Shown piece by piece: positions 25,875-34,918 of a DNA stretch of 63,658 nt; the first letter of the stretch is position 1, and the number at the start of each line of letters is the position of its first letter. A program made the position numbers and the translations under genes. Below the pieces are notes generated by a model. That model was given only the letters and a program-made list of their open reading frames with translations, had not been told where the DNA came from and made no database searches. The DNA is from Akkermansiaceae bacterium UBA2367. Its GTDB lineage: Bacteria > Verrucomicrobiota > Verrucomicrobiia > Verrucomicrobiales > DEV007. The stretch spans positions 17,621-81,278 of the forward strand of contig DDTJ01000044.1 of the NCBI GenBank assembly GCA_002344525.1. Direction: 5' to 3'.

Positions 25875-26357
25875 CTACCCTCCCGGCGGTCGCGTGAACG
25901 GCGCGGCCGCTTCGCGGGCCTCCTGCTCCAAGTTCGACTCCCAGTAGCCGTCCCGCACGCACTGGGTGAGGTATTCCTTCAAGAAAGGCTCGACCCCGCC
26001 GAGCCGCTCGAACTGCGCCACATGGGTCAGTTCGTGGACGAGGAGCGAGGGGTTCGTCGCCTGCGAGGCTTCGAGGTAGATGCCGTAGTTCACGGCCATG
26101 CCTGTCGGCCCCTCGAAGAGGAAACCGAAAAACCGGTTCAGCACGCGGATGAAGCCCTCGCCTGGCGTGGGCACGCGCGGCACTGGCAGGATGCGGACTT
26201 CCTCGGGGCGGCGCACGCCCACATCCTCCGCCCAAGTCCGCTCCCAATCGCGGAGCGGCCGTCCTTCGCGCAGGATCGCGGCCTCCTGCTTGCGGACCCA
26301 GCGGGTTCCGAGCGGGAGGGTCGCTTTCACGAGGAGGTTGACCCAGAAAGATTTCAT
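25875..26357 (-). CDS. Putative zinc metallopeptidase-like protein (HELTH motif)
   Basis: The product is 160 residues from MKSFWVNLLVK; an ATG at 26411 would add 18 residues. The motif LLVHELTHVAQFERLGG near residue 112 is an HExxH zinc site, and the EQEAREAA stretch downstream supplies a plausible third ligand, as in DUF4157-like proteins. There is no signal peptide. The gene follows the LMF1-like gene in the same direction and may be co-transcribed. Whether it is a protease is not shown. Confidence 0.65.
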   Translation of the reverse strand: MKSFWVNLLVKATLPLGTRWVRKQEAAILREGRPLRDWERTWAEDVGVRRPEEVRILPVPRVPTPGEGFIRVLNRFFGFLFEGPTGMAVNYGIYLEASQATNPSLLVHELTHVAQFERLGGVEPFLKEYLTQCVRDGYWESNLEQEAREAAAPFTRPPGG

Positions 26358-26436
26358 CTTCGCCCTGACGATGCGCCAATTTACGCGAAGGCGGGTTCCG
26401 GTCCAGAGCATCCGGCGCGCTTCCCGGAAAATTTCG

Positions 26437-28041
26437 TCAGGGCTTCGTTGCGGGAAGGGCCACCTCCGGCAGGTATTCGCCGATGACGACCCGCTTCCAC
26501 CAGTCCCCGCTGGCGCGGCGCTCCTCCAAGGTGGTGAATTCGTATCGCATGAGCCGGGCGCGGACGAGTCTCGGAGGCGAGTCCGGGAAAGGGTCGTGCC
26601 GGAGCAGCCGCTTCACCCCGGGCTCGCCCCGGAGCAGTTTCCACACGAGCGCCTCGAACCAAGCCGCGTTGCGGCTGCGATAGTCGAAACGCCCCTCCAG
26701 CGCGGCGAACCAGAGCTGCCACGCCACACGCGGCTGATGCGGCGCGACGAAGCGGGGCCGCTCGTCGATCCCGTCCACCTTCCATGCGAAATCGTAGGCG
26801 AGCCAGCCCGTCCCGTCGGCGCTGCCCTCGACCACGATCTCGGGCCGCTCCGTCTTCATCGTTCGGAAAAGCCCGTAGCCCGAAGCGAGGTGGAAGGGCG
26901 AGAGCGCCCCCGCGAAACGGTCGAGCCAATGCGGAGCGAGATCCCGTTTCAAGAGCGGTTTCGGTGCCGCGTGCAGATCGCGCAGGACGGTGTGGAGGTT
27001 CAGCAGGGCGAGCGCGAGCAAGGGAGGCCCAGCCAGAGCATAGCGAAACGCGGTCACCCCTTTTCTCCCCTCCTTCCCATCCCTCGAATCGATCCGCAGC
27101 ATCCGCCGCAGCCGGCCCGGCCAGAGACGGTCCTGCACCAGCGGCAGGCAGAGCACGATGGCGAGCCAGTTGAAATACGTGTAGTTCCCCGTCAGCAGGA
27201 TCAGCCCCATCAGGCCCGCGAAACCCGCCGCCGCGACGAGCCGCCCCCAGCGTCCGAAAAGGACCGCGAAGGGCAGGACGATCTCGACGAGATGCATCGG
27301 GACCAGCGAGAGCTTGTGGAACCCAGCCGGGAGCTGGTGCATCCACCACGCCATCCAGGTCGGGAGCGGCTGCGTCATGTAGTGGTAGGTCATCGCCGTG
27401 CCGTCGGGCCACCATTCCGGTGAAGCGGGCGAAGCCCAAGCCAGCTTCACCCAACCCGAGAGGAACATCAGCTTCGCGATCAGGAACCACGCGAAGACCA
27501 AGGCGACGCGGTTCACCGGAGTGAGCGGCGGCGGATTGCGCCAAGACATGTTCGCTCCCCAAGGGCAGAGGAAGAGGGCGAGGAAACCCGCCTCCAGCAG
27601 CAGGATGTCCCACTGGAAGCTCATGAAGACCCCGCCTGTATTCACCAGTGAAAGGTAGATCGCCCACAGTCCCGCGAGGGCCGGACCCGTGAAGCGTCGC
27701 GCGACCACGAGCGTCGCGAGGACACAGCCGACGCCGCAGACCGCGTGCAGGGCAAAGTCCGACGCGCCGATGAACCAGAAGAGAGTGGGCAGGGCGGGGA
27801 AGGCCGCTTTTCCCTCCTCCGCGAGCCGTCCGCCCACGAACTCAAGCAGCCGCGAGGCGGGAACCAGCCCGTTTTCGCCCACAAGCAGGGCCGCCTGCGT
27901 CCACCACGAGGTGATCGCGACGAGGTAGACCAGCCCCAGCCCGCGCAGCATCAGCGAACGGCCGATGCGATGCGGTGCGGGGTCGAACGAGCGGAGGATC
28001 TGCCAAAGTAAATGTTTCAACGCTCCCTTATACCCCGGCAT
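26437..28041 (-). CDS. Lipase maturation factor (LMF1)-family membrane protein
   Basis: The 534-residue integral membrane protein has about eight to nine hydrophobic segments in its first 350 residues. Family-like signatures are LVNTGGVFMSFQWDILLLEAG near residue 140 and SGYGLFRTMKTERPEIVVEGS near residue 385, followed by a soluble region with FVAPHQPRVAWQLWFAALEG. In vertebrates LMF1 helps lipoprotein lipase fold in the ER; the job of the bacterial relatives is unknown. The gene is divergent from ompA-like 28112 with a 70-bp shared promoter region. Confidence 0.8.
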   Translation of the reverse strand: MPGYKGALKHLLWQILRSFDPAPHRIGRSLMLRGLGLVYLVAITSWWTQAALLVGENGLVPASRLLEFVGGRLAEEGKAAFPALPTLFWFIGASDFALHAVCGVGCVLATLVVARRFTGPALAGLWAIYLSLVNTGGVFMSFQWDILLLEAGFLALFLCPWGANMSWRNPPPLTPVNRVALVFAWFLIAKLMFLSGWVKLAWASPASPEWWPDGTAMTYHYMTQPLPTWMAWWMHQLPAGFHKLSLVPMHLVEIVLPFAVLFGRWGRLVAAAGFAGLMGLILLTGNYTYFNWLAIVLCLPLVQDRLWPGRLRRMLRIDSRDGKEGRKGVTAFRYALAGPPLLALALLNLHTVLRDLHAAPKPLLKRDLAPHWLDRFAGALSPFHLASGYGLFRTMKTERPEIVVEGSADGTGWLAYDFAWKVDGIDERPRFVAPHQPRVAWQLWFAALEGRFDYRSRNAAWFEALVWKLLRGEPGVKRLLRHDPFPDSPPRLVRARLMRYEFTTLEERRASGDWWKRVVIGEYLPEVALPATKP

Positions 28042-28111
28042 CCCCTTTTGCCGAAACTGGAAAATGGGTTAGATTTCCGCCCGAATCCCCTCCTCCCCGG
28101 ATTCCGCCTCG

Positions 28112-29185
28112 ATGGCTTCCGAATACAATTGGCACCCCGGCATCCCGGGCAAGTCCGTCTTCAAAGTCGAAACCCGCAACCTCGGCTGGTGGATCCTCCT
28201 CGCCATCCTCGTTTCGGTGGCGGTCCATATCGGGATCTACGTCCTCCTCGGCACCATCGAGCGCCGGGCCAACAGCGCGGAAGACGACGGCATCGTGTGG
28301 CGCTCCCGGCGCGAGCAGGCCACCATCGACCGCGACCAGCTCAACGAGATCCTCGCCGACCCGACCACGCCCGAGCGAGCCGAGCTCAAGCCCGAGAAGT
28401 TGAGCGACCTCGACCTCACCGACAAGAGCCTCGACGAATTCGACCTGCTGGAGAAGATCAAGGACGAGCCCATCCGCCTCTCGCCCGTCGAGTCGCCGCA
28501 GTTCTTCTCGACCGAGGCCCCCAAGGCCCCCGGCCAAGCTTCCGGGCAATCCCTCGACCTCGCGGCCAGCGCACTTGAGATCTCCGCCGCCGAGATCCTT
28601 TCCCAAGATCTCGCGGCGATGCGCAACAAGCTCGTCGAATCCTCCGCCAAGGTCTCCATGAGCCAGCCCTTGCTGGAAGTGAACGCCGCCGAGGCCGGTC
28701 CCGGAGTCGATACCGACGACTTTTTCAAAGAGGCCGCCGCCAAGGCCTTCGGGAACAACGCCGACGAGTTCGTGAAGGGCTACGCCAGCCTCGACGACCT
28801 CATCGGACGCACCGGAGGTCTCCCCGTCGGCGAAGAGAAGATCGCCCTGCCCACCGATATCCTCTTCGGATACAACGAGTACGAATTGAAGGAGGAGGCC
28901 CGCCTCAGCATGATGAAGCTCGCCTTCGTCGTCCAGACCAATCCCGACGCCACCTTCGTCATCGAGGGGCACACCGACAGCTTCGGCGGCGACCAGTTCA
29001 ACCTCGACCTCAGCCTCAAACGCGCCGAGGCGGTGCGGCGCTGGCTCGTGGAACGACTCCGCATCGACACCTCGAACATCCAAGTGGTCGGCCTCGGCAA
29101 AACCCGCCCCATCGTCTCGACGGGCGGCACCGCCGAACAGCAGTCCCTGAACCGACGGGTGGAGATCGTGGTGCGGAAAAGCTAG
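28112..29185 (+). CDS. Inner-membrane-anchored OmpA-domain protein
   Basis: The 357-residue protein has a single membrane segment (WWILLAILVSVAVHIGIYVLL, residues 26-46), a long acidic linker, and a C-terminal OmpA-like peptidoglycan-binding domain. The domain starts around PTDILFGYNEYELKEEARLS and includes FVIEGHTDSFGGDQFNLDLS and NRRVEIVV. This topology resembles MotB or periplasmic wall anchors more than OmpA itself. No MotA/ExbB-like gene is adjacent. Confidence 0.85.
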   Translation: MASEYNWHPGIPGKSVFKVETRNLGWWILLAILVSVAVHIGIYVLLGTIERRANSAEDDGIVWRSRREQATIDRDQLNEILADPTTPERAELKPEKLSDLDLTDKSLDEFDLLEKIKDEPIRLSPVESPQFFSTEAPKAPGQASGQSLDLAASALEISAAEILSQDLAAMRNKLVESSAKVSMSQPLLEVNAAEAGPGVDTDDFFKEAAAKAFGNNADEFVKGYASLDDLIGRTGGLPVGEEKIALPTDILFGYNEYELKEEARLSMMKLAFVVQTNPDATFVIEGHTDSFGGDQFNLDLSLKRAEAVRRWLVERLRIDTSNIQVVGLGKTRPIVSTGGTAEQQSLNRRVEIVVRKS

Positions 29186-29273
29186 CGTCCTGTGCGCCAA
29201 ACGTTATCCGTCGGATTGGCGTTGCCTTCCCGAAGATCGTCTGCCACACTGGTTCACGCCTCCGACAATCCCC

Positions 29274-29348
29274 ATGAAACCACAGACCCTCCCCGCCGCC
29301 AGTCTTTGGCCTTCCGCCGACCGGGGGAGGATGCGGCAGACGGCATGA
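29274..29348 (+). CDS. Possible 24-codon leader ORF before the GT25 gene
   Basis: An ATG at 29274 opens a 24-residue frame (MKPQTLPAASLWPSADRGRM, then RQTA) whose TGA overlaps the ATG of the glycosyltransferase gene (ATGA). It could act as a translational coupler. There is no conservation evidence and the frame may be fortuitous. Confidence 0.2.
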   Translation: MKPQTLPAASLWPSADRGRMRQTA

Positions 29349-30097
29349 CCCGGGCTTTCGTCATCCATCTGGCCCGTGCCGAGGGGCGACGGGCGCAGGC
29401 GCGGGCGCTCGTCGAGGATTTCCCGGGTGACGCGGAGATCCTCGACGCGGTCGATGGCACCCGCATGTCGCCGGAGGAGATCGCCGCCTTCTACCGTCCT
29501 AGCCTGCACGAGCCGGGGTATCCTTTCCGCTTGCGTCCGGGCGAGCTCGGCTGCTGCCTCAGCCACCGCGCCGCGTGGCGGCGGATCCTCGACGAGGGCT
29601 TGGACGCCGCCCTGATCCTGGAGGACGATGTGACGATGGACCTCCCGCTCTTCACGCGGGCCGTGGCGCTCGCTGAAAAGCACATCCAGCGCGAGGGATA
29701 CATCCAGTTCCAAGTGAGGCCGCTGCCGACGGGCGGCGCGTTGCTCGACGCCGACGGCGAGGTGCGCCTTGAGGCTCCGCACGTCACGCCGCTACGGACT
29801 TCGGGCCAGATGGTGAGCCGGGCGGCGGCGGAGCGTCTCCTCGCGATGACGGAGACGATCGACCGTCCGGTGGATGTCGTCCTGCAAATGCGCTGGCTGA
29901 CCGGGGTCGAGATGTCGTGCGTCTGGCCCTCGGGATTGACCGACAACACCGCCGGGCTGGGCGGCAGCACGATCTCGTCCGCCAGCACCAAATCGCTGTC
30001 GGAGCGGGTCGCCCGCGAATGGAAACGCTGGCGCTATCGGCGCGGGATTGCCCGCCTGTCCGCCCGAGCCAGCCGCCGGGAAGGGGGTGGCCCATGA
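29345..30097 (+). CDS. Glycosyltransferase family 25 (LPS/glycan biosynthesis)
   Basis: The 250-residue protein fits GT25: AFVIHLARAEGRRAQ at the start, LRPGELGCCLSHRAAWRRI near residue 60, and the DxD-type motif ALILEDDV near residue 92. GT25 enzymes transfer galactose or other hexoses onto lipooligosaccharide or glycans. The start at 29345 leaves the conserved N-terminus intact. The last codons overlap the ATG of the fucosyltransferase gene by four bases, so the two transferases are coupled. Confidence 0.83.
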   Translation: MTRAFVIHLARAEGRRAQARALVEDFPGDAEILDAVDGTRMSPEEIAAFYRPSLHEPGYPFRLRPGELGCCLSHRAAWRRILDEGLDAALILEDDVTMDLPLFTRAVALAEKHIQREGYIQFQVRPLPTGGALLDADGEVRLEAPHVTPLRTSGQMVSRAAAERLLAMTETIDRPVDVVLQMRWLTGVEMSCVWPSGLTDNTAGLGGSTISSASTKSLSERVAREWKRWRYRRGIARLSARASRREGGGP

Positions 30098-30963
30098 TTT
30101 TCGCGAGGCTGCGCGGTCGTCTCGGCAACCAGATGTTCCAGTACGCCGTGGCGCGGGCCGTCGCGTTGCGCAACGGCGTCGAGCTCGTCCTCGACGCGCG
30201 TGATTTCATCGACGACCCCAAACACGAATACGCGCTCGGCGATTTTCCCGTCGCGGCGAGGATCGGGCGCGACGGGGAGCTCCCGCCGGACCGCCGGGCC
30301 GGTTTGCGCTACGCTTGGTGGAAGTTCCGCGCCATCCGCGACGGTCGGCTGTGCCGGGAGCGGGGTACCGCCTTCGAGCCTCGCGTCCTCGCGCTCGGCG
30401 ACGGCGCGATCCTCCACGGCTACTGGCAGAGCGAACGCTACTTCGAGGACCATGCCGACACGATCCGCGCCGAATTGACACCGCGGACGCCGCCGAGCGC
30501 GGCCAACGCGGACTGGCTCGCCCGCATCCGGGAGTCGCCCGCCGCCGTGTCGGTCCATGTGCGCCGGGGCGACTACGTGAGCCAAGCGAAGAACCGGGAC
30601 CTTTTCCTCGCGCTCGCCCCGTCCTACTACGCGGCGGCGGCTCAGGAGCTGTGCGAGCGGCTCGGCGGGACGCCGGACTTCTACGTCTTCTCCGACGCCC
30701 CCGACTGGGCCGAGAGCGAAATCCGGCTGCCCGGGCCGAAGACGGTGCTGAGGCACAACGACGGTGCTGCCGCTTTCGAGGATCTGAGGCTGATGGCCGC
30801 TTGTCGGCACCACATCATCGCGAATTCCAGCTTCTCTTGGTGGGGGGCGTGGCTCGATCCCTCGCCGGACAAGATCGTGGTCGCGCCGGGGCGCTGGTTC
30901 GGCGAGCGCGGCGGGGACGCATCCGACATCGTGCCTGAAAGCTGGATCTTGGCGGACGCCTGA
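30094..30963 (+). CDS. Alpha-1,2-fucosyltransferase (GT11)
   Basis: The 289-residue enzyme carries the GT11 landmarks: LRGRLGNQMFQYAVARAVAL at residues 6-25, the GDP-fucose-binding motif VSVHVRRGDYV near residue 152, and ANSSFSWWGAWL near residue 245. GT11 enzymes add L-fucose in alpha-1,2 linkage from GDP-fucose. GDP-fucose would come from fcl-gmd, 9 kb upstream on the opposite strand. Its neighbours (GT25 in the same operon, an LpxL-like acyltransferase convergent 10 bp away) point to a surface polysaccharide or lipopolysaccharide. Confidence 0.9.
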   Translation: MIFARLRGRLGNQMFQYAVARAVALRNGVELVLDARDFIDDPKHEYALGDFPVAARIGRDGELPPDRRAGLRYAWWKFRAIRDGRLCRERGTAFEPRVLALGDGAILHGYWQSERYFEDHADTIRAELTPRTPPSAANADWLARIRESPAAVSVHVRRGDYVSQAKNRDLFLALAPSYYAAAAQELCERLGGTPDFYVFSDAPDWAESEIRLPGPKTVLRHNDGAAAFEDLRLMAACRHHIIANSSFSWWGAWLDPSPDKIVVAPGRWFGERGGDASDIVPESWILADA

Positions 30964-30973
30964 CGGCGCGCGC

Positions 30974-31942
30974 TCAGCCCCGCTCCATCCGGGCCACCAG
31001 CTTGTCGAAAGCCGGGATGCTCTGGGCGTAGGAGGGGTAGGCGACCTCGGCTTTTTCCGGCAGGTAGCGCCAGTGCTTGTACATCCAGAGCCAAGGGGCG
31101 GGGTGCTCGCGGATGTGGGGTTCGAAAATGTCCCAGCAGGCTTGGGCGATGGACTGCTCGGTGGCGTCGGGGCCGAATTCGAGGGGTTTGAAGCCTTTCA
31201 GAAGATAGCGACCGTCGGGCTGGGGGATGCAGATGCCGGGGATGATGGGCAGGCCAGTGAGTTGCGCCAGCTTGGCGTGGAGCGCAGTGGCGCTGATCTT
31301 GCGCCCGAAGCATTCGATCAGCGCCGCGGCTTTACCGGGCTTGATGGTGAGGTCGGTGAGGAAGGCGACATGGCCTCCCTTCTCAAGGCTTTCGAGCAGG
31401 TGCATGGCGGCCCCGCGCTGGGGGATGACCTCGTGGCCGGAGCGCTCGCGGTTTTCCTTGTAGGTCTCGATGAGGCTGGCATTCCGGAAGTCCTGCGCCA
31501 CGATGGTGAAACGGAAGCCGAGGAAGCCCATGATGAAGGCGAGCCACTCGAAATTGCCGTAGTGCGGCGTCACCCAGATCGCGCCGGTTTCGCGGGTGCG
31601 CTCGATGGCTTCGAGATCCTCGGGCTCGAACTCGCAGAAATCCGTGAAGTTCCCCTCGTGGAGGCGGCGGCTCCAGAACAGGTCGATCACGGTGCGGGCG
31701 AAGGAGCGGTAGGAGTCGCAGGCGAGGCGGCGGATCGCCTTCGCGTCCTTTTCCCCGCCGAAGGCGAGGGTCAGGTTCTCGATGGCGGTGTCGTGTCCGC
31801 GGCGGTCGAGGTGGAAGGCGAGGCTGCCGAACAGGTCGCCGATGGCGTGGGCGAACCGGCGCGGGAGCAGGGGGATGGCGAAATAAAGCCACTGCAGCCC
31901 GAGCCATTCGAGCCAATAGCGGAATTGTATCCAACGGGACAT
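30974..31942 (-). CDS. LpxL/HtrB-type lysophospholipid (lipid A) acyltransferase
   Basis: The 322-residue protein starts with a membrane anchor (WLEWLGLQWLYFAIPLLPRR). It contains the acyltransferase catalytic motif H-x4-E in VTPHYGNFEWLAFIMG near residue 121, and later FLTDLTIKPGKAA and the C-terminal PAPWLWMYKHWRYLPE typical of LpxL/LpxM enzymes. These transfer acyl chains from ACP to lipid A in the inner membrane. The E in place of D in the HX4D/E motif is normal for this family. Other lpx genes are not in the window. Confidence 0.85.
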   Translation of the reverse strand: MSRWIQFRYWLEWLGLQWLYFAIPLLPRRFAHAIGDLFGSLAFHLDRRGHDTAIENLTLAFGGEKDAKAIRRLACDSYRSFARTVIDLFWSRRLHEGNFTDFCEFEPEDLEAIERTRETGAIWVTPHYGNFEWLAFIMGFLGFRFTIVAQDFRNASLIETYKENRERSGHEVIPQRGAAMHLLESLEKGGHVAFLTDLTIKPGKAAALIECFGRKISATALHAKLAQLTGLPIIPGICIPQPDGRYLLKGFKPLEFGPDATEQSIAQACWDIFEPHIREHPAPWLWMYKHWRYLPEKAEVAYPSYAQSIPAFDKLVARMERG

Positions 31943-32045
31943 GCGGGCGGACGGTCCACGCAAGGGCGGGGAGGGGCAAGCAGGATTTTGGCCGCAGGTC
32001 GCGGGTGGACGGCGCACCGTTCGCGGTCCACCGTTCGTCCGATCC

Positions 32046-33038
32046 ATGCGCCACGCCACCTTCGTCTCCCTCCTCCGCGCCATCCTGTCGACCCCGACCG
32101 CGCCCTTCCACGAATACCACGTCGCGAGGGAGATCCGCAGGCGGCTTGCGGGCTTGCCGCATGTGGCGGTGACGGAGGACGCCTTCGGCAATCTGATCGC
32201 CCGCTACCGACGCGGGAGGCGGAAAGCGAGCCTCGCCTTCGCCGCGCACATGGACCATCCGGGCTGGGTGCGCCACGGGGGGAAGGCGGTCTTCCTCGGC
32301 GGCGTGCCGGAGGATCGGTTCGACTCGCACGAGGTGGAATGGTTCGGCGAGTTCGGGATGTGGCGGCTCGCTCCCTTCGAGCTGCGCGAGGGCCTCGTCC
32401 ACGCCCGTGTCTGCGACGACCTCGTCGGCTGCGCCGCCATCGTCGCGATGTTCGCTGAGCTGGAGGAAGAGGAGGCCGAGGCCACGGTCTACGGGATCTT
32501 CACCCGGGCGGAGGAGGTCGGCTTCGCCGGGGCGATGGAGCTGGCGAAATGCTGGCCGCTGCCCGAGGGCGTGTGCTTCGTCTCCCTTGAAACCAGCGCT
32601 CCGCGCGGCGGGGCGGAGATGGGGAAAGGCCCCGTCATCCGCGTCGGCGACCGCAGCAGCGTCTTCCACGACGGCGTCACCGCCGAACTCCTCGACGCCG
32701 CCACCGACGCGAAGATCCCGCACCAGCGCGCCCTGCTCGACGGAGGCTCCTGCGAAGCCACTGCGATGAACCTCCATGGCATCCCGGCGGCGGGGATCTC
32801 CGTTCTGCTCGGGAACTACCACAACTGCCCGCCGGAGCGCGGCATCGCGGAGGAATACGTCTCCCTCGCGGACGTGAAAGCCCTCGTGAAACTGATCACC
32901 GCCACCACGCGGCGCACGGCCACGGCGAAGCCGTCCGATTCCGCCAAGGCCCGCCTGAAAGCCCGCCTCGAAAAACGCCTCCGCGAGCATCGGAAATACG
33001 ACCGCACCGCGAGAAAAGCCTGGCACAAAGAACCTTGA
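32046..33038 (+). CDS. M42-type aminopeptidase (M20/M42 fold)
   Basis: The 330-residue metalloenzyme fits the M42 glutamyl-aminopeptidase/tetrahedral aminopeptidase group. Metal-binding motifs are AAHMDHPGWV near residue 75, VCDDLVGCAA near 125, TRAEEVGFAGA near 160 (catalytic Glu pair) and SLETSAPRGG near 183. The C-terminal LGNYHNCPPERGIAEEYV supplies the last ligand. No signal peptide is present. It probably trims peptides in the cytoplasm. It is divergent from the acyltransferase gene (103 bp). Confidence 0.85.
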   Translation: MRHATFVSLLRAILSTPTAPFHEYHVAREIRRRLAGLPHVAVTEDAFGNLIARYRRGRRKASLAFAAHMDHPGWVRHGGKAVFLGGVPEDRFDSHEVEWFGEFGMWRLAPFELREGLVHARVCDDLVGCAAIVAMFAELEEEEAEATVYGIFTRAEEVGFAGAMELAKCWPLPEGVCFVSLETSAPRGGAEMGKGPVIRVGDRSSVFHDGVTAELLDAATDAKIPHQRALLDGGSCEATAMNLHGIPAAGISVLLGNYHNCPPERGIAEEYVSLADVKALVKLITATTRRTATAKPSDSAKARLKARLEKRLREHRKYDRTARKAWHKEP

Positions 33039-33056
33039 AACTTTCCCGGCAGGGGC

Positions 33057-33890
33057 CTAAACCACCTGCCCGCCTTCGGGGATGAACTCGTCGCCGTAAT
33101 AGAGACGGTAGCGACCGAGGCGGGAGCGCAGTTTCAGGTCCGCCCCGAAGGCCTCGGAAAGGCTGAAGGAATTGAGGGCGCGGCGCCTCTCCCCCTGCGA
33201 AACCGCCTTGCCGTCCTTGAGGACGAGGGCATGGGTGATCGCGGGGATGATCTCCTCGACGTGGTGGGTCACGAGGACGAGGGAACGGAAGGAGCCTTTT
33301 TCCGTCAGTTCCTCGACGAATTGCAGGAAATGCTCGCGGGCGACCGGATCGAGCCCGGCACAGGGTTCGTCGAGGACGAGCACCTCCATCTTCGGCACCA
33401 TGAGGGCGCGCCCGATGAGGACGCGCTGCCGCTCGCCCTGCGACATCGTCGCCCAAGGCTGGTCGCGGAGGCCGACGCAATTCACCTTCTCCAGAATCTT
33501 TTCGGCGGCGCGGATGCCGGAGGGATCGTCCTCGTGCTGCCAGTAGTTGACCATGGCGTGGCGTCCGGACAGGACGATCTCCAGTCCGGTCTCGGCGGAC
33601 TCGACGAGTTGCGAGATGCTGCTGCTGACGAACCCGATGCGCTTCCGCCAGTCGTCCCAGCTCTGCGTGGCCGAGTTCACCGCGTCCTCGCGCCCGCGCA
33701 TGTGGACCTCGCCCGTCGTCGGGGTGAGGTAGCCCATGAGGACGTTCAGGAGCGAGGTCTTCCCCGAACCGTTTCCGCCGAGGATGACCCAGTGCTGGCC
33801 GCGCTCGACGCGGAGGTTGATTCCATTGAGGATTCTCCGTCCGCCTCGCTGGACGGAGATGCTTTCCATTTCGAAGACCGTGGCTGCCAT
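33057..33890 (-). CDS. Stand-alone ABC transporter ATPase
   Basis: The 277-residue ATPase domain is complete: Walker A LGGNGSGKTSLLNVL near residue 38, Q-loop region, signature MSQGERQRVLIGRAL near 148, Walker B VLVLDEPCAGLDP near 170 and H-loop LVTHHVEEI. The sequence is closest in style to YlmA/ModF-like ATPases. No permease is encoded nearby, so its partner or function is unknown. The frame stays open upstream, but the first ATG that starts the conserved beta strand is at 33890. Confidence 0.85.
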   Translation of the reverse strand: MAATVFEMESISVQRGGRRILNGINLRVERGQHWVILGGNGSGKTSLLNVLMGYLTPTTGEVHMRGREDAVNSATQSWDDWRKRIGFVSSSISQLVESAETGLEIVLSGRHAMVNYWQHEDDPSGIRAAEKILEKVNCVGLRDQPWATMSQGERQRVLIGRALMVPKMEVLVLDEPCAGLDPVAREHFLQFVEELTEKGSFRSLVLVTHHVEEIIPAITHALVLKDGKAVSQGERRRALNSFSLSEAFGADLKLRSRLGRYRLYYGDEFIPEGGQVV

Positions 33891-34037
33891 GATCCATAGG
33901 CTAGCGGGCGCGAGGCCGAATTTCCACCGAAAAAGGCTTGCCTGCCCTTGCGGCTTGGGGCTACGATGCGCGGAGATCTGGAGACGGAGAAAGTCCCGGA
34001 TCGCCCTCTTTCCCGGAACATCCACCTCTCGCCTCAT

Positions 34038-34835
34038 ATGAACGGACCGGCCCCACTTCTCCATCCTCGGCGAACCCTCCTCCTTGCGCTGGCCGCCGCG
34101 CTCCTCATCTGCCCGATGAACGGACGCTCCGAGGAGTATCGCGAGTTCACGAACCACTCCGGCCAGAAGATGCGTGCGGCCATCGTCTCCGCGACCGAGG
34201 CCGAGGTGACGCTGAAACGCGAGAACGGCACCCAAGTCACGGGAGGCATCTCCTTCTTCTCCGCCGAGGACCAGTCCCACATCGCGGAATGGCGCAAGGC
34301 GAACCCGTCGCAGCAAACCTACGACTTCGACATCCAGGCGGAGCGGAAACGGGTGGACCGGAGGAAGACCACCGAGGACACCCTGATCGTGGTCTACGAA
34401 ACTTGGAAATTCGTCATCAAGGTGGAGAACCGGTCGAAGTCGGGCAATGCGGGCACCCCGGTCGAGGGGATCGAGGTGTTCTACAACCTCTCCAAAACCG
34501 CGAAATCCCGCGCCCGCCAAGCAGGGGAGTTGCACCAAGGGTTGATTCCCGCCGGCGGCCTGCTCGTGAGGGCGGGCCGCATGGACCTCGGCACGGTCGA
34601 ATATTTGAAGTCGAAGACGGCGGAGACGGACCTCATCCCGATCAGCCAAAGCGAGTTGGCCCCGGGTTGGTACTACGCCGACGGGTCGAGGGACGAGCAC
34701 ATCGACACCCTCGAGGGCCTCTCTGTCCAGATCCGCAAGGATGGCAAGGTAATCGCGGAGAAGTCCTTCGGCACGAAGGCCGCCGCCAGCGCAAAATGGG
34801 TCGATCCGGGCGAAGGCGGCCAGCGGAGGCGGTAA
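34038..34835 (+). CDS. Secreted protein with N-terminal SHD1-like domain
   Basis: The 265-residue protein has a signal peptide (LLLALAAALLICPMNGRSEE). The first mature domain, EYREFTNHSGQKMRAAIVSA through GGISFFSAEDQSHIAEW (about residues 32-92), matches the SHD1-like module frequent in exported proteins of verrucomicrobia and planctomycetes. The rest is beta-rich and carries no motif I can name. The stop is 84 bp before the transaldolase gene. Confidence 0.7.
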   Translation: MNGPAPLLHPRRTLLLALAAALLICPMNGRSEEYREFTNHSGQKMRAAIVSATEAEVTLKRENGTQVTGGISFFSAEDQSHIAEWRKANPSQQTYDFDIQAERKRVDRRKTTEDTLIVVYETWKFVIKVENRSKSGNAGTPVEGIEVFYNLSKTAKSRARQAGELHQGLIPAGGLLVRAGRMDLGTVEYLKSKTAETDLIPISQSELAPGWYYADGSRDEHIDTLEGLSVQIRKDGKVIAEKSFGTKAAASAKWVDPGEGGQRRR

Positions 34836-34918
34836 GCAGCCAAGACCGTCCGCGAAACGTTTCCGCCACGCCCCCGGATCCGGTGGACAAGCCCGGCCAT
34901 TTCCGCGACCGTTGCGGC

